Shown: positions 35,828 to 44,895 of the stretch, in pieces
Layout: each line of letters starts with the position of its first letter
Position numbering within the stretch: position 1 is the first letter of the stretch
Assembly: GCA_910585465.1 (NCBI GenBank)
Contig: CAJUEW010000007.1
Coordinates: 1 to 64,000, forward strand
Source: an uncultured Lachnospiraceae bacterium
Lineage (GTDB): Bacteria; Bacillota; Clostridia; Lachnospirales; Lachnospiraceae
Direction: 5' to 3'
DNA length: 64,000 nt
Made by a program: the position numbers and the translations under genes
Notes under the pieces: generated by a model
Told to the model about the DNA's origin: nothing
Databases searched by the model: none
Seen by the model: the letters and a program-made list of their open reading frames with translations, nothing else

Positions 35828-36143
35828 AGTAAGTAGGAATGCGGGAGAGGAAAACAGACAGAGGCGTCATGCGTAGTTGTTTTCACCCGGGCTTTCATGA
35901 GAAAACCACGCGAGCATAAGTACGGCGGACGTAAAGCAGACGGGTTTTTAAATGTATAAGCAAAAAAGTATCACAGAAAGAGCTATGATTGTTGGGTTCG
36001 CGGACGCGTAACCTTGTGCCAGGAGTTCATCGAAAACCTATGACTGCGGGTTTTGTATAGAAGAATTACCGGGCGCGAACACACGTAGAACAATACATGT
36101 GAGTACCTGTGATTTAATTATTTGTATTAAGGAGGGAAGTACC
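35828..36143 (+). other. rpsL-rpsG spacer, 316 bases without a gene
   Basis: Long for neighbouring str-operon genes. It holds possible stems, such as GAAAACA (35850-35856) with TGTTTTC (35878-35884) and AAAACC/GGGTTTT near 36035-36056, but no T-tailed terminator, clear promoter, tRNA or open frame. It probably forms the structured leader of rpsG, a usual place for S7-type feedback; that role is inferred. Confidence 0.4.
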
Positions 36144-36614
36144 GTGCCACGTAAAGGACATACTCAGAAAAGGGATGTATTGGCAGATCCAATGTATAAT
36201 AATAAAGTGGTTACTAAGCTGATCAATAACATTATGTTAGATGGTAAGAAAGGCGTAGCCCAGAAGATTGTATACGGAGCATTTGCCAGAGTAGAAGCAA
36301 AGACCGAGAAGCCGGCCTTAGAGGTGTTTGAGGAGGCTATGAACAATATTATGCCGGTTCTGGAGGTAAAGGCGAGACGTATCGGCGGCGCTACTTACCA
36401 GGTGCCGATCGAGGTCAGAGCTGATCGCCGCCAGGCATTAGCGCTTCGTTGGCTGACCATGTTCTCACGTAAGAGAGGCGAGAAGACTATGGAAGAGAGA
36501 CTTGCCAACGAAATTATGGATGCAGCAAACAATACTGGTGCAGCCGTTAAGAGAAAAGAAGACATGCACAAAATGGCAGAAGCAAACAAAGCATTTGCCC
36601 ACTACAGATTTTAA
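36144..36614 (+). CDS. rpsG: 30S ribosomal protein S7
   Basis: 156 aa from GTG 36144 with AAGGAGGGA 6-8 bases upstream; begins MPRKGHTQKRDVL. An upstream ATG would add residues unlike S7. LINNIMLDGKKGVAQKIVYGAF and GGATYQVPIEVRADRRQALALRWL are typical when read in short parts. Binds the 3' major domain of 16S rRNA. Confidence 0.97.
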   Translation: MPRKGHTQKRDVLADPMYNNKVVTKLINNIMLDGKKGVAQKIVYGAFARVEAKTEKPALEVFEEAMNNIMPVLEVKARRIGGATYQVPIEVRADRRQALALRWLTMFSRKRGEKTMEERLANEIMDAANNTGAAVKRKEDMHKMAEANKAFAHYRF

Positions 36615-36660
36615 TCTGCGGGCAGCTTAGTTTGGCAACTCGTATAAGGAGGAAAATCCA

Positions 36661-38778
36661 TTGGCTGGAAGAGAATATCCGTTGGATAGAACCAGAAATA
36701 TTGGAATTATGGCTCATATTGACGCAGGCAAGACCACGTTGACTGAGCGTATTCTGTATTATACTGGTGTTAATTATAAGATCGGTGATACTCACGAGGG
36801 TACTGCTACTATGGACTGGATGGAGCAGGAACAGGAGAGAGGTATTACCATCACCTCTGCTGCTACGACCTGTCACTGGACTTTGCAGGAGGAGTGTAAA
36901 GAAAAACCGGGTGCATTAGAGCATCGTATCAATATTATTGATACCCCGGGCCACGTTGACTTCACCGTAGAGGTAGAGCGTTCCCTGCGTGTACTGGATG
37001 GCGCTGTAGGCGTATTCTGCGCAAAGGGCGGTGTCGAGCCTCAGTCCGAGAATGTATGGCGTCAGGCTGACACCTATAATGTACCGCGTATGGCATTCAT
37101 CAATAAGATGGATATCCTGGGTGCAGATTTTTACAATGCAGTAGATATGATTAAAACCCGTCTGGGTAAGAATGCAATCTGCCTGCAGCTTCCGATCGGC
37201 AAGGAAGATGAATTCAAGGGAATCATCGACCTGTTTGAGATGAAAGCATATATTTACAATGATGACAAAGGCGACGATATTTCTGTTACCGATATTCCGG
37301 ATGACATGAAAGACGATGCTGAGTTATATCATACCGAGCTGGTAGAGAAGATCTGTGAGCTGGATGATGACCTGATGATGGAGTATCTGGAAGGAGAAGA
37401 GCCGTCTGTTGAGGCATTAAAGGCAGCTCTGAGAAAAGGAACCTGTGAATGTACTGCGGTTCCGGTATGCTGCGGCAGCGCTTACAGAAATAAAGGTGTT
37501 CAGAAGCTTCTGGATGCAGTGCTTGAGTTTATGCCTGCTCCTACTGATATCCCTGCTATCAAGGGTACTGATATGGACGGCAATGAGATTGAGAGACATT
37601 CTTCTGACGAAGAGCCGTTTTCCGCTCTGGCATTTAAAATTATGGCAGACCCGTTTGTGGGCAAGCTTGCGTTCTTCCGTGTATATTCAGGAACCATGAA
37701 TTCCGGTTCTTATGTATATAACTCAACCAAAGATAAGAAGGAACGTGTAGGCCGTATTCTTCAGATGCATGCAAATAAGAGACAGGAGCTTGATAAGGTT
37801 TACTCCGGTGATATTGCGGCAGCGGTAGGCTTCAAAATTACGACTACCGGCGATACCATCTGCGATGAGCAGCATCCGGTAATTCTGGAGTCTATGGAGT
37901 TCCCGGAACCGGTTATTGAGCTTGCTATCGAGCCTAAGACTAAAGCAGGTCAGGGAAAACTGGGCGAGTCTCTTGCAAAGCTTGCAGAGGAAGACCCGAC
38001 TTTCCGTGCTCATACGGATCCGGAAACAGGTCAGACAATCATTGCGGGTATGGGCGAGCTTCATTTGGAGATTATCGTAGATCGTTTGCTGCGTGAGTTC
38101 AAGGTAGAGGCGAATGTGGGTGCTCCGCAGGTAGCTTATAAGGAGACATTTACCAAGGCGGTAGATGTGGATTCCAAATATGCAAAGCAGTCCGGAGGAC
38201 GCGGACAGTATGGCCACTGTAAGGTGCATTTTGAACCGATGGATGCTAATGGTGAGGAGCTGTTTAAATTCGATTCTTCCGTAGTCGGCGGTGCGATTCC
38301 AAAGGAATATATCCCGGCAGTAGGGGAAGGTATCGAGGAAGCAGCGAAAGCAGGTATCCTGGGCGGATTCCCGGTGCTTGGTATTCATGCGACTGTATTT
38401 GACGGTTCCTATCATGAGGTGGACTCTTCTGAAATGGCATTCCATATTGCCGGTTCTCTGGCATTTAAGGAAGCAATGCAAAAGGCAGGAGCAGTTCTCT
38501 TAGAGCCGATTATGAAAGTGGAGGTAACCACTCCTGAGGATTATATGGGAGATGTTATCGGTGATATCAATTCCCGGAGGGGACGTATCGAAGGCATGGA
38601 GGATATCGGCGGCGGAAAGATGATCCGCGGTTATGTACCTCTGGCAGAGATGTTCGGTTATGCAACCGATCTTCGTTCCAGGACACAGGGGCGCGGCAAC
38701 TATTCCATGTTCTTTGAAAAATATGAACAGGTTCCGAAGAGCGTACAGGAAAAGGTTCTTACAGCAAAAACAAAATAA
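36661..38778 (+). CDS. fusA: Elongation factor G
   Basis: 705 aa from a TTG start at 36661 with AAGGAGG 8 bases upstream. GTPase motifs AHIDAGKTTLTERIL, DTPGHVDFTVEVE, NKMD; domain IV YKETFTKAVDVD, and C-terminal RSRTQGRGNYSMFFEKYE. Translocase of the ribosome. The TTG start is unusual for so highly expressed a gene. Confidence 0.98.
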   Translation: MAGREYPLDRTRNIGIMAHIDAGKTTLTERILYYTGVNYKIGDTHEGTATMDWMEQEQERGITITSAATTCHWTLQEECKEKPGALEHRINIIDTPGHVDFTVEVERSLRVLDGAVGVFCAKGGVEPQSENVWRQADTYNVPRMAFINKMDILGADFYNAVDMIKTRLGKNAICLQLPIGKEDEFKGIIDLFEMKAYIYNDDKGDDISVTDIPDDMKDDAELYHTELVEKICELDDDLMMEYLEGEEPSVEALKAALRKGTCECTAVPVCCGSAYRNKGVQKLLDAVLEFMPAPTDIPAIKGTDMDGNEIERHSSDEEPFSALAFKIMADPFVGKLAFFRVYSGTMNSGSYVYNSTKDKKERVGRILQMHANKRQELDKVYSGDIAAAVGFKITTTGDTICDEQHPVILESMEFPEPVIELAIEPKTKAGQGKLGESLAKLAEEDPTFRAHTDPETGQTIIAGMGELHLEIIVDRLLREFKVEANVGAPQVAYKETFTKAVDVDSKYAKQSGGRGQYGHCKVHFEPMDANGEELFKFDSSVVGGAIPKEYIPAVGEGIEEAAKAGILGGFPVLGIHATVFDGSYHEVDSSEMAFHIAGSLAFKEAMQKAGAVLLEPIMKVEVTTPEDYMGDVIGDINSRRGRIEGMEDIGGGKMIRGYVPLAEMFGYATDLRSRTQGRGNYSMFFEKYEQVPKSVQEKVLTAKTK

Positions 38779-38791
38779 AGTGCAAATAGGC

Positions 38792-38820
38792 TTGCAAAAT
38801 AAACCTGTTTGAAATATAAT
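38792..38820 (+). promoter_or_regulatory. Sigma-A promoter of tuf
   Basis: -35 TTGCAA (38792-38797), 17-bp spacer, -10 TATAAT (38815-38820). It allows tuf to be expressed apart from fusA. Confidence 0.75.
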
Positions 38821-38880
38821 CAAGAATAGCGACATGCGTAGAAATCGTATTAGTTTATCTGTTTTAAGGAGGAAAACAAA

Positions 38881-40068
38881 ATGGCAAAAGCTAAGTTCGA
38901 CAGAACTAAACCACATTGTAATATTGGTACTATTGGTCACGTTGACCATGGTAAAACAACTTTGACTGCAGCTATTACCAAGGTTCTTTCTGAGAGAGTT
39001 GCCGGTAATACCGCTACTGATTTTGAAAATATCGATAAGGCTCCGGAAGAGAGAGAGCGTGGTATCACTATCTCTACCGCACACGTGGAGTATGAAACCG
39101 AGAATAGACATTATGCACACGTTGACTGCCCAGGCCATGCTGACTATGTAAAGAACATGATTACCGGTGCTGCTCAGATGGACGGAGCTATTCTTGTAGT
39201 AGCTGCTACTGATGGTGTTATGGCTCAGACTAAGGAGCACATCCTTCTGTCCCGTCAGGTAGGTGTACCTTATATCGTAGTATTCATGAACAAATGCGAT
39301 ATGGTTGACGATGAGGAGCTTCTTGAGCTGGTTGAGATGGAGATCACCGAGCAGCTGGAAGAGTATGATTTCACGGATTGCCCGATTATCAAAGGTTCCG
39401 CACTGAAGGCTCTGGAGAACCCAGGCAGCGAGTGGGGCGACAAGATTATGGAGCTTATGGCTACTGTTGACGAGTATATTCCGGATCCGAAGCGTGCAAC
39501 AGATCAGCCGTTTCTGATGCCGGTTGAGGACGTATTTACAATTACCGGACGTGGTACTGTTGCAACTGGTAGAGTAGAGCGTGGTGTTCTTCATCTGAAT
39601 GAGGAAGTTGAGATCATCGGTGTTAAGGAAGAGGCTCGTAAGACGGTTGTAACCGGTATCGAGATGTTCCGTAAGCTTCTGGATGAGGCTCAGGCTGGTG
39701 ACAATATCGGTATCCTGCTTCGTGGTGTTCAGAGAACAGATATCGTTCGTGGACAGGTAGTAGCAAAACCGGGCAGCGTTAAGTGTCACACCAAATTTAC
39801 TGCACAGGTTTATGTACTGACCAAAGATGAGGGTGGACGTCATACTCCGTTCTTCAATAACTACAGACCGCAGTTCTACTTCAGAACAACAGATGTTACC
39901 GGTGTCTGCAATCTGCCGGAGGGTACTGAGATGTGTATGCCTGGCGATAACGTAGAGATGAGCATCGAGCTGATTCATCCGATCGCTATGGAGCAGGGTC
40001 TTACCTTTGCTATCCGTGAGGGCGGACGTACAGTAGGTTCTGGACGTGTTGCTACTATCATTGAGTAA
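38881..40068 (+). CDS. tuf: Elongation factor Tu
   Basis: 395 aa. GHVDHGKTTLTAAI, DCPGHADYVKNMITG, NKCDMVDD, and the C-terminal GGRTVGSGRVATIIE. Delivers aminoacyl-tRNA to the ribosome. The last codons overlap a 29-bp sequence (40015-40043) repeated 5.6 kb downstream, so the C terminus is likely the recombination target of an integrative element and this 3' end may have been replaced on integration. Confidence 0.98.
   Translation: MAKAKFDRTKPHCNIGTIGHVDHGKTTLTAAITKVLSERVAGNTATDFENIDKAPEERERGITISTAHVEYETENRHYAHVDCPGHADYVKNMITGAAQMDGAILVVAATDGVMAQTKEHILLSRQVGVPYIVVFMNKCDMVDDEELLELVEMEITEQLEEYDFTDCPIIKGSALKALENPGSEWGDKIMELMATVDEYIPDPKRATDQPFLMPVEDVFTITGRGTVATGRVERGVLHLNEEVEIIGVKEEARKTVVTGIEMFRKLLDEAQAGDNIGILLRGVQRTDIVRGQVVAKPGSVKCHTKFTAQVYVLTKDEGGRHTPFFNNYRPQFYFRTTDVTGVCNLPEGTEMCMPGDNVEMSIELIHPIAMEQGLTFAIREGGRTVGSGRVATIIE
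40015..40043 (+). repeat. Left direct repeat (putative att core) in the tuf 3' end
   Basis: 29 bases within the tuf coding end (CGTGAGGGCG...TTCTGG) are exactly repeated at 45657-45685. After both copies come a tuf-like VATI(I/V)E stop, a GGGGCTTTCC terminator, then TTTTGCAAC and GGTGCCAAAACGGTGCCA. This is the layout left by site-specific integration into a gene end. Confidence 0.8.
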
Positions 40069-40091
40069 TTTGGATATTGCTTGAATTTATG

Positions 40092-40122
40092 GGGCTTTCC
40101 GGAAAATCGGGAAGCCCTTTTT
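40092..40122 (+). terminator. Intrinsic terminator of tuf
   Basis: 9-bp stem GGGCTTTCC (40092-40100) with GGGAAGCCC (40109-40117), one G-U pair, followed by TTTTT. Confidence 0.9.
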
Positions 40123-40217
40123 AGATTTTGCAACAGTGGATATGTTGCAAACGGTGCCAAAACGGTGCCATAAAACAGGACTTATGTGGAGTTTTGCAAT
40201 TCATTAGAGAAAATTCT

Positions 40218-40246
40218 TTGACATATTTATTGTATAGTGTTAATAT
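40218..40246 (+). promoter_or_regulatory. Promoter at the left end of the tuf island
   Basis: -35 TTGACA (40218-40223), 17-bp spacer, -10 TAATAT (40241-40246). No intact gene follows for more than 1 kb, so it is probably left from a lost element gene, though it could still supply island transcripts. Confidence 0.55.
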
Positions 40247-40331
40247 GATTATAGAAAGGGTGCTATCGATAGACGATTAGCCCGGTATATAAGTGAAACA
40301 AAAATTGCCGCTTAGTTTACCAGAATTGAAG

Positions 40332-40935
40332 TGAACCCCTTTTGTTAGACAAAACAAGAGTCTAATGAAAGGGGCTATTTTATGTTCAGGAAGATGGTAT
40401 TCTCCAGAGTTGATATACAAAAATGGATCAGTCAGTATAAGGAACATGGAATTGCCGGATTGTCAATAACACATGGTACTTATACTGGTGATTTAAGGTT
40501 TATGTTGTAGAATATATGCATAATACAGGAACATCTATCTGTTCTACAGCAGCCCATTTTAATATCCCTTTCCCACAGACGGTAAACAGTTGGGAACGTA
40601 CTTATTATGAGTAGGGGAAAGATGCCCTGTATGAAGAACAGAGAGGCAGGATATTTGAAATGGGAAGAAAACGCCCACGGAAAGCCAAAGTAAATATAGA
40701 ATCCATTGAAGACCTGCTGACGGAAGTACAGCGCCTGCGGATGGAGAACGAATACTTAAAAAAATAAATGCCTTAATTTAAGAATGGAGAATTTATTCGG
40801 GCTTCTGAAATCAGAGCTTCTTTATCTGAGGGAATTCAGTTCTATGGAAAAATTTCGGATTGAACCGGAAAAATATATCGATTATTCTAATAATAGACGA
40901 ATTAAAGTAAAACTAAATGATAATAAACCAGTTAC
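40332..40935 (+). pseudogene. IS3-family insertion sequence remnant
   Basis: Starts at TGAACCCC (40332), a typical IS3-type end, with a large hairpin (40336-40374). OrfA begins at ATG 40382 (MFRKMVFSRVDIQKWISQY), then shifts frame near 40490 and meets stops; later pieces are MGRKRPRKAKVNIESIEDL and EVQRLRMENEYLKK, the leucine-zipper end of OrfA. Most of OrfB is deleted; from 40784 only its C-terminal part remains (MENLFGLLKSELLY and YIDYSNNRRIKVKL). Non-functional. Confidence 0.85.
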
Positions 40936-41262
40936 TTTTTTAGCAGTGATGTGGATACTAATATTAGAATCAGATTTGATATTGCTTATGAATTAAGACA
41001 TTTACTTATGCGTTTGGATTATTATTCAGAGGAGGATAAAAAAATAGTGCGGTTCATAAAAAATTTGAAAATTGGAGAGATAGCTTTGCGGGTGGGTTTC
41101 TTTTGCCGAAAGAGACATTTTTAAAATATGTGTTTTTGATATCGATAGATCATTTTATTAAGTTAAAGACCAAGTGGAAAGCACCCATATGGATGTATGA
41201 ATTACAGATGCGATACTCCTGGTATTTTGTCTCCTGATTAAATTAAATATCTAAAGGTTCAA
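40936..41262. other. AT-rich debris between the IS remnant and the restriction island
   Basis: No intact gene. A frame around 40950-41123 reads like part of a lost protein (IAYELRHLLMRLDYYSEEDK, then IVRFIKNLKIGEIALR) that I cannot assign. Confidence 0.35.
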
Positions 41263-41367
41263 ATGACAACAGGAATATGTTGGAGAGAAGAGCCATTAAA
41301 TAAGAAAATGCTGTTATATTTTCTTGCTATAGAACATAAAACAGTTGCTTTACGGAGAAGAAGATAG
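41263..41367 (+). CDS. Possible 34-aa leader or control peptide before the methylase
   Basis: ATG 41263 with AAAGG 5 bases upstream, ending TAG three bases before the methylase ATG. The product is short and basic (MTTGICWREEPLNKKM, ending LRRRR). It may be a translational-coupling leader or chance; it has no helix-turn-helix and is not a typical restriction C protein. Confidence 0.25.
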   Translation: MTTGICWREEPLNKKMLLYFLAIEHKTVALRRRR

Positions 41368-41370
41368 ACG

Positions 41371-42858
41371 ATGTTAGATGATATTATAGAGTGTACAAAT
41401 CAATATATTGATAGTATGCCAAAGAAAGAGCGCAAAAAGTATGGCCAATTTTTTACAAGTAAAGAAACAGCTCGTTTTATGGCTGGATTATATAATATTT
41501 CTGACAGCAAGTCTAAAGTTAGTATTTTAGATGCAGGGGCAGGATCAGGGATATTATCGTGTGCGCTTATAGAGCGATTAGATCAGATTGCTTTTATCCA
41601 GACAATAGAATTGACCTGTTATGAGAATGATAGCAATATTTTGGAATTGCTAAAGGAAAACTTGCATACTTGTCAGGCAAGTTCTAAAAAAAATATTCAA
41701 ATTCATATTATCACAGATAATTATATTACAAGCCAGTATTTGGACTTTAATCATATGTTAGGTGGCAATTCCCATTCTAAGAAATATGATTTTGTAATTG
41801 GTAATCCCCCGTATATGAAGATACCGAAGGATGCGCCGGAAGCAACTGCTATGCCGGAAGTTTGCTATGGTGCGCCTAATTTGTATTTCATTTTTGCGGC
41901 AATGGGTTTGTTCAATCTTGAACGTGATGGAGAAATGGTGTATATTATTCCTCGATCATGGACTTCTGGCGCTTATTTTAAGCGCTTTAGACAGTATTTT
42001 TTGACAGAAGGAAAATTAGAACACATTCATTTGTTTGCAAGCAGGAACAAGGTGTTTGACAAAGAGGATGTTTTACAGGAAACAATTATTATAAAAGTAA
42101 AAAAGACTCATCAGACACCAAAGAAAGTAACAATTACTTCTTCCCACTCAAATAATGATTTTGATAACCTTGCTTCCCTGACTGTGCCATACGGCCTTGT
42201 GGTCTCGGGAAATGATTATTATGTTTATCTAGTAACGGATGAAAAAGAAGTTTCAGTTCTGGAACGGTTACATAGGTTTAATAAAACATTACCGGACATT
42301 GGATTAAAAATGAAAACGGGATTGACAGTTGATTTTCGTAATCGTGAAATACTTCGTAATGATGCAGAGGAGGGTGCAATTCCACTCTTTTATGCGCAGC
42401 ATATCAAGCAAGGGGAAGTGCAGTTTCCTATTCAGAAAGAGCACGAGTATGTTGTGACTGAACAAAAGGGATTAATGCAGGACAATCGGAATTATTTGTT
42501 TGTTAAACGTTTTACTGCGAAGGAAGAACGGCGCAGGCTGCAGTGTGGTGTATATTTATCGAAAAAATATCCCCAATATAAGAAAATCAGCACACAGAAT
42601 AAGATAAATTTTGTAGATGGATTAATAATAGAAATGTCAGAGTGTCTTGTGTATGGGTTATATGTAATTTTTAATTCAACTCTTTACGATGAATATTACA
42701 GGATTTTGAATGGTTCAACACAGGTAAATTCGACAGAAATTAATGCAATGCCAGTGCCTGATTTGGATAGTATACAGGAAATGGGTAGGGAATTGATGAA
42801 AAGCAAGGATATGTCGGAAAATAATTGTAATATGATACTGGAGAGGCACTGTGGATAA
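41371..42858 (+). CDS. N6-adenine DNA methyltransferase of a BsuBI/PstI-type system
   Basis: 495 aa. Begins with KKYGQFFTSKETARFM, SAM-binding motif I ILDAGAGSGIL (54-60 core) and catalytic NPPY (145-148), the order of gamma-class adenine methylases such as M.BsuBI and M.PstI, which modify CTGCAG. The C-terminal half is the target recognition region. It overlaps the nuclease gene by 8 bases. Recognition of CTGCAG is inferred only from the type of partner nuclease. Much more AT-rich than the tuf cluster, so acquired. Confidence 0.88.
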   Translation: MLDDIIECTNQYIDSMPKKERKKYGQFFTSKETARFMAGLYNISDSKSKVSILDAGAGSGILSCALIERLDQIAFIQTIELTCYENDSNILELLKENLHTCQASSKKNIQIHIITDNYITSQYLDFNHMLGGNSHSKKYDFVIGNPPYMKIPKDAPEATAMPEVCYGAPNLYFIFAAMGLFNLERDGEMVYIIPRSWTSGAYFKRFRQYFLTEGKLEHIHLFASRNKVFDKEDVLQETIIIKVKKTHQTPKKVTITSSHSNNDFDNLASLTVPYGLVVSGNDYYVYLVTDEKEVSVLERLHRFNKTLPDIGLKMKTGLTVDFRNREILRNDAEEGAIPLFYAQHIKQGEVQFPIQKEHEYVVTEQKGLMQDNRNYLFVKRFTAKEERRRLQCGVYLSKKYPQYKKISTQNKINFVDGLIIEMSECLVYGLYVIFNSTLYDEYYRILNGSTQVNSTEINAMPVPDLDSIQEMGRELMKSKDMSENNCNMILERHCG

Positions 42859-43768
42859 AATTGACGAAGCAAGAGAACTTTTAAAAATGCTTGGGATGCC
42901 CAAAGCACAGCAGACGGATATTTGCTGTTATGTTCTGTTGGCAATGGCAGGGATAAGGCGTGATACAGAGTGGGCAAATGCTGAAAATGGATGGATTCGT
43001 ATTCATGACATTATTCAGTTTGCAAATATAAATTATGGATCAACTTATGCAGAAAACAGCAGGGAAACTTTTCGCAAGCAGGCGTTGCATCATTTTCGGA
43101 ATGCTGCACTTGTAGAAGATAATGGGAAAGCAACAAACAGTCCCAATTATAGATATAGGCTTACAGAAGAAACATTGCAAATGATAAAAGCATATCAGAC
43201 ATCAGAATGGCAAAAATCAGTAAATCGATTTTTGAAATACCATGAAAAGTTGGTGGATATTTATGCTTCAAAAAAGAAAATGACAATGATGCCAGTGCGT
43301 ATTAATGGTGCTGATTTTCAGTTTTCCACAGGTAAACACAATGAATTGCAAAAGGCTATTATTGAGGAATTTGCTCCACGATTTGCACCTAATTCGGAGT
43401 GTTTGTATGTTGGCGATACAATAGAAAAGGATTTAGTGAAAAATGTTGAAAAGCTGATAGAATTAGGATTTGAAATAACATTACATGATAAGATGCCGGA
43501 TGTGGTCTGATACAGAGAAGATATGAACTGGATATATTTTGTAGAATCAGTGACTTCTGTAGGACCGATGGATTCTAAAAGAATATTGGAATTAACAGAG
43601 ATGACAAAGAATGTAACAGCAGGGAAAGTCTTTGTAACTGCATTTCCTGATTTTAAGACTTATAAGAGATTTTCGGAAATATTGGCATGGGAAACGGAGG
43701 TTTGGATTGCAGAAATGCCAGAGCATATGATACATTTGAATGGTGATAAGTTTTTAGGACCGAGATAG
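42851..43768 (+). pseudogene. BsuBI/PstI-type restriction endonuclease interrupted by in-frame TGA
   Basis: GTG 42851 opens a frame of 219 aa (ending DKMPDVV) that stops at TGA 43508-43510. The same frame continues at once with YREDMNWIYFVESVTSVGP, through VFVTAFPDFKTYKRF and WETEVWIAEMPEHMIHLNGD, to FLGPR and TAG at 43768, the normal C terminus of the family. Read through, the product is about 305 residues, near the 316-326 of BsuBI and PstI. So one nonsense codon divides an otherwise complete gene. An ATG at 43523 could restart the distal part, but its binding site is weak. The methylase is intact, so loss of cutting is tolerated. Confidence 0.85.
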
Positions 43769-43791
43769 GGAGGACAGTATGGGATTAAAAG

Positions 43792-44895
43792 ATGAAATAT
43801 TGGAAAAAAGGAAAAGATATTGTAGTGGATTCTTATCCTATGTCAATAGGCGAAATGGCGAATTTATATCGGGACGGCGAATTAGATGTACATCCTGAAT
43901 TTCAAAGATTTTATAGATGGGATGAAGAACAAAAATCAAAATTAATCGAATCAATATTATTAGGTATTCCAATTCCACCGATTTTTGTGTCCCAAAGAAC
44001 GAATGGTAAATGGGATGTTATTGATGGACAACAAAGATTATCAACCATTTTACAATTTATGCAACTTTTAGTTAAAGAAAATGGGGAAAAGTACAATCCG
44101 TTAATTTTACAAGCAACTAAGTTTCTTCCATCTTTGGAAGGAGTACGTTGGGATAATAATGATTTGTTTTCAGAAGATCAAAAGATAACTTTTAAAAGAG
44201 AAAAACTTAATTTTACGATTATAAAGGAAAAAGGAGAAAATGATACTTCCAAGTATGAAATGTTTCAAAGATTAAATACAGGAGGGGCTCATCTGTCACC
44301 GCAAGAACTTAGGAATTGTCTTTTGATTATGGTAAACAAAAGTTTTTATGAAATGATAAACGAATTGCATCAGGATAAAAACTATAAAAAATGTACTCCT
44401 ATGACAGATGCTCAAACTGAAGAAAGACATGATCTGGAATGGATAGTTCGATATATTGTGTATATTGCTCAATCTGATGATCAACTTAGTTCTATTGATA
44501 AAAATAGAAATATGGATATTTTTCTTACAGAAAAGATTGAAGAAATAGCATTGGAGAATAATACAAATGCTCTTTGTGAATATAAGGGAAGGTTTGCAAG
44601 AGTCTTTAAACTTTTGTCAGATTCATTTGGGGAAAATGTATTCAAAAGATATAAAGATAATAAATTTAGGGGACCTATATTGCTTAGTTCTTATGAAACA
44701 ATTATTCCGGGAGTATATAATAATATAGAGTATTGGGAAAAAAATGATGAATTGTTGAAGCAGAAGATAGTTGAGATATATAATCAACCACAATATGAAA
44801 ACGCAACAAAAAGAGGAATTAGACCTTTGGATAGAATGTGCCAATTAATCAATTTTAGTGAAATGTGGTTTTCAAATGAAAATAAGGAAAATTGA
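43792..44895 (+). CDS. DUF262 protein (GmrSD-type ParB-like domain), N-terminal frameshift
   Basis: 367 aa as read. DUF262 marks: DSYPMSIGEMANLYRDGEL, HPEFQRFYRW, SILLGIPIPPIFV and the DGQQR nucleotide motif (IDGQQRLSTI). Family proteins act in defence (GmrS half of GmrSD, SspE) as NTP-driven regulators of nucleases. The only good ribosome site, AGGGAGGA (43767-43774), serves ATG 43779 in another frame: it reads MGLKDEILEKRK, the usual family N terminus, and would join this frame if one A were removed from the runs at 43804-43809 or 43812-43815. So the gene is probably off, or phase-variable. Confidence 0.85.
   Translation: MKYWKKGKDIVVDSYPMSIGEMANLYRDGELDVHPEFQRFYRWDEEQKSKLIESILLGIPIPPIFVSQRTNGKWDVIDGQQRLSTILQFMQLLVKENGEKYNPLILQATKFLPSLEGVRWDNNDLFSEDQKITFKREKLNFTIIKEKGENDTSKYEMFQRLNTGGAHLSPQELRNCLLIMVNKSFYEMINELHQDKNYKKCTPMTDAQTEERHDLEWIVRYIVYIAQSDDQLSSIDKNRNMDIFLTEKIEEIALENNTNALCEYKGRFARVFKLLSDSFGENVFKRYKDNKFRGPILLSSYETIIPGVYNNIEYWEKNDELLKQKIVEIYNQPQYENATKRGIRPLDRMCQLINFSEMWFSNENKEN

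Noticed and set aside
43508..43510. TGA as a selenocysteine codon in the nuclease
   Set aside because: The family has no Sec or Cys at this place, no selenocysteine insertion hairpin is evident after it, and the frame looks like a simple nonsense change.
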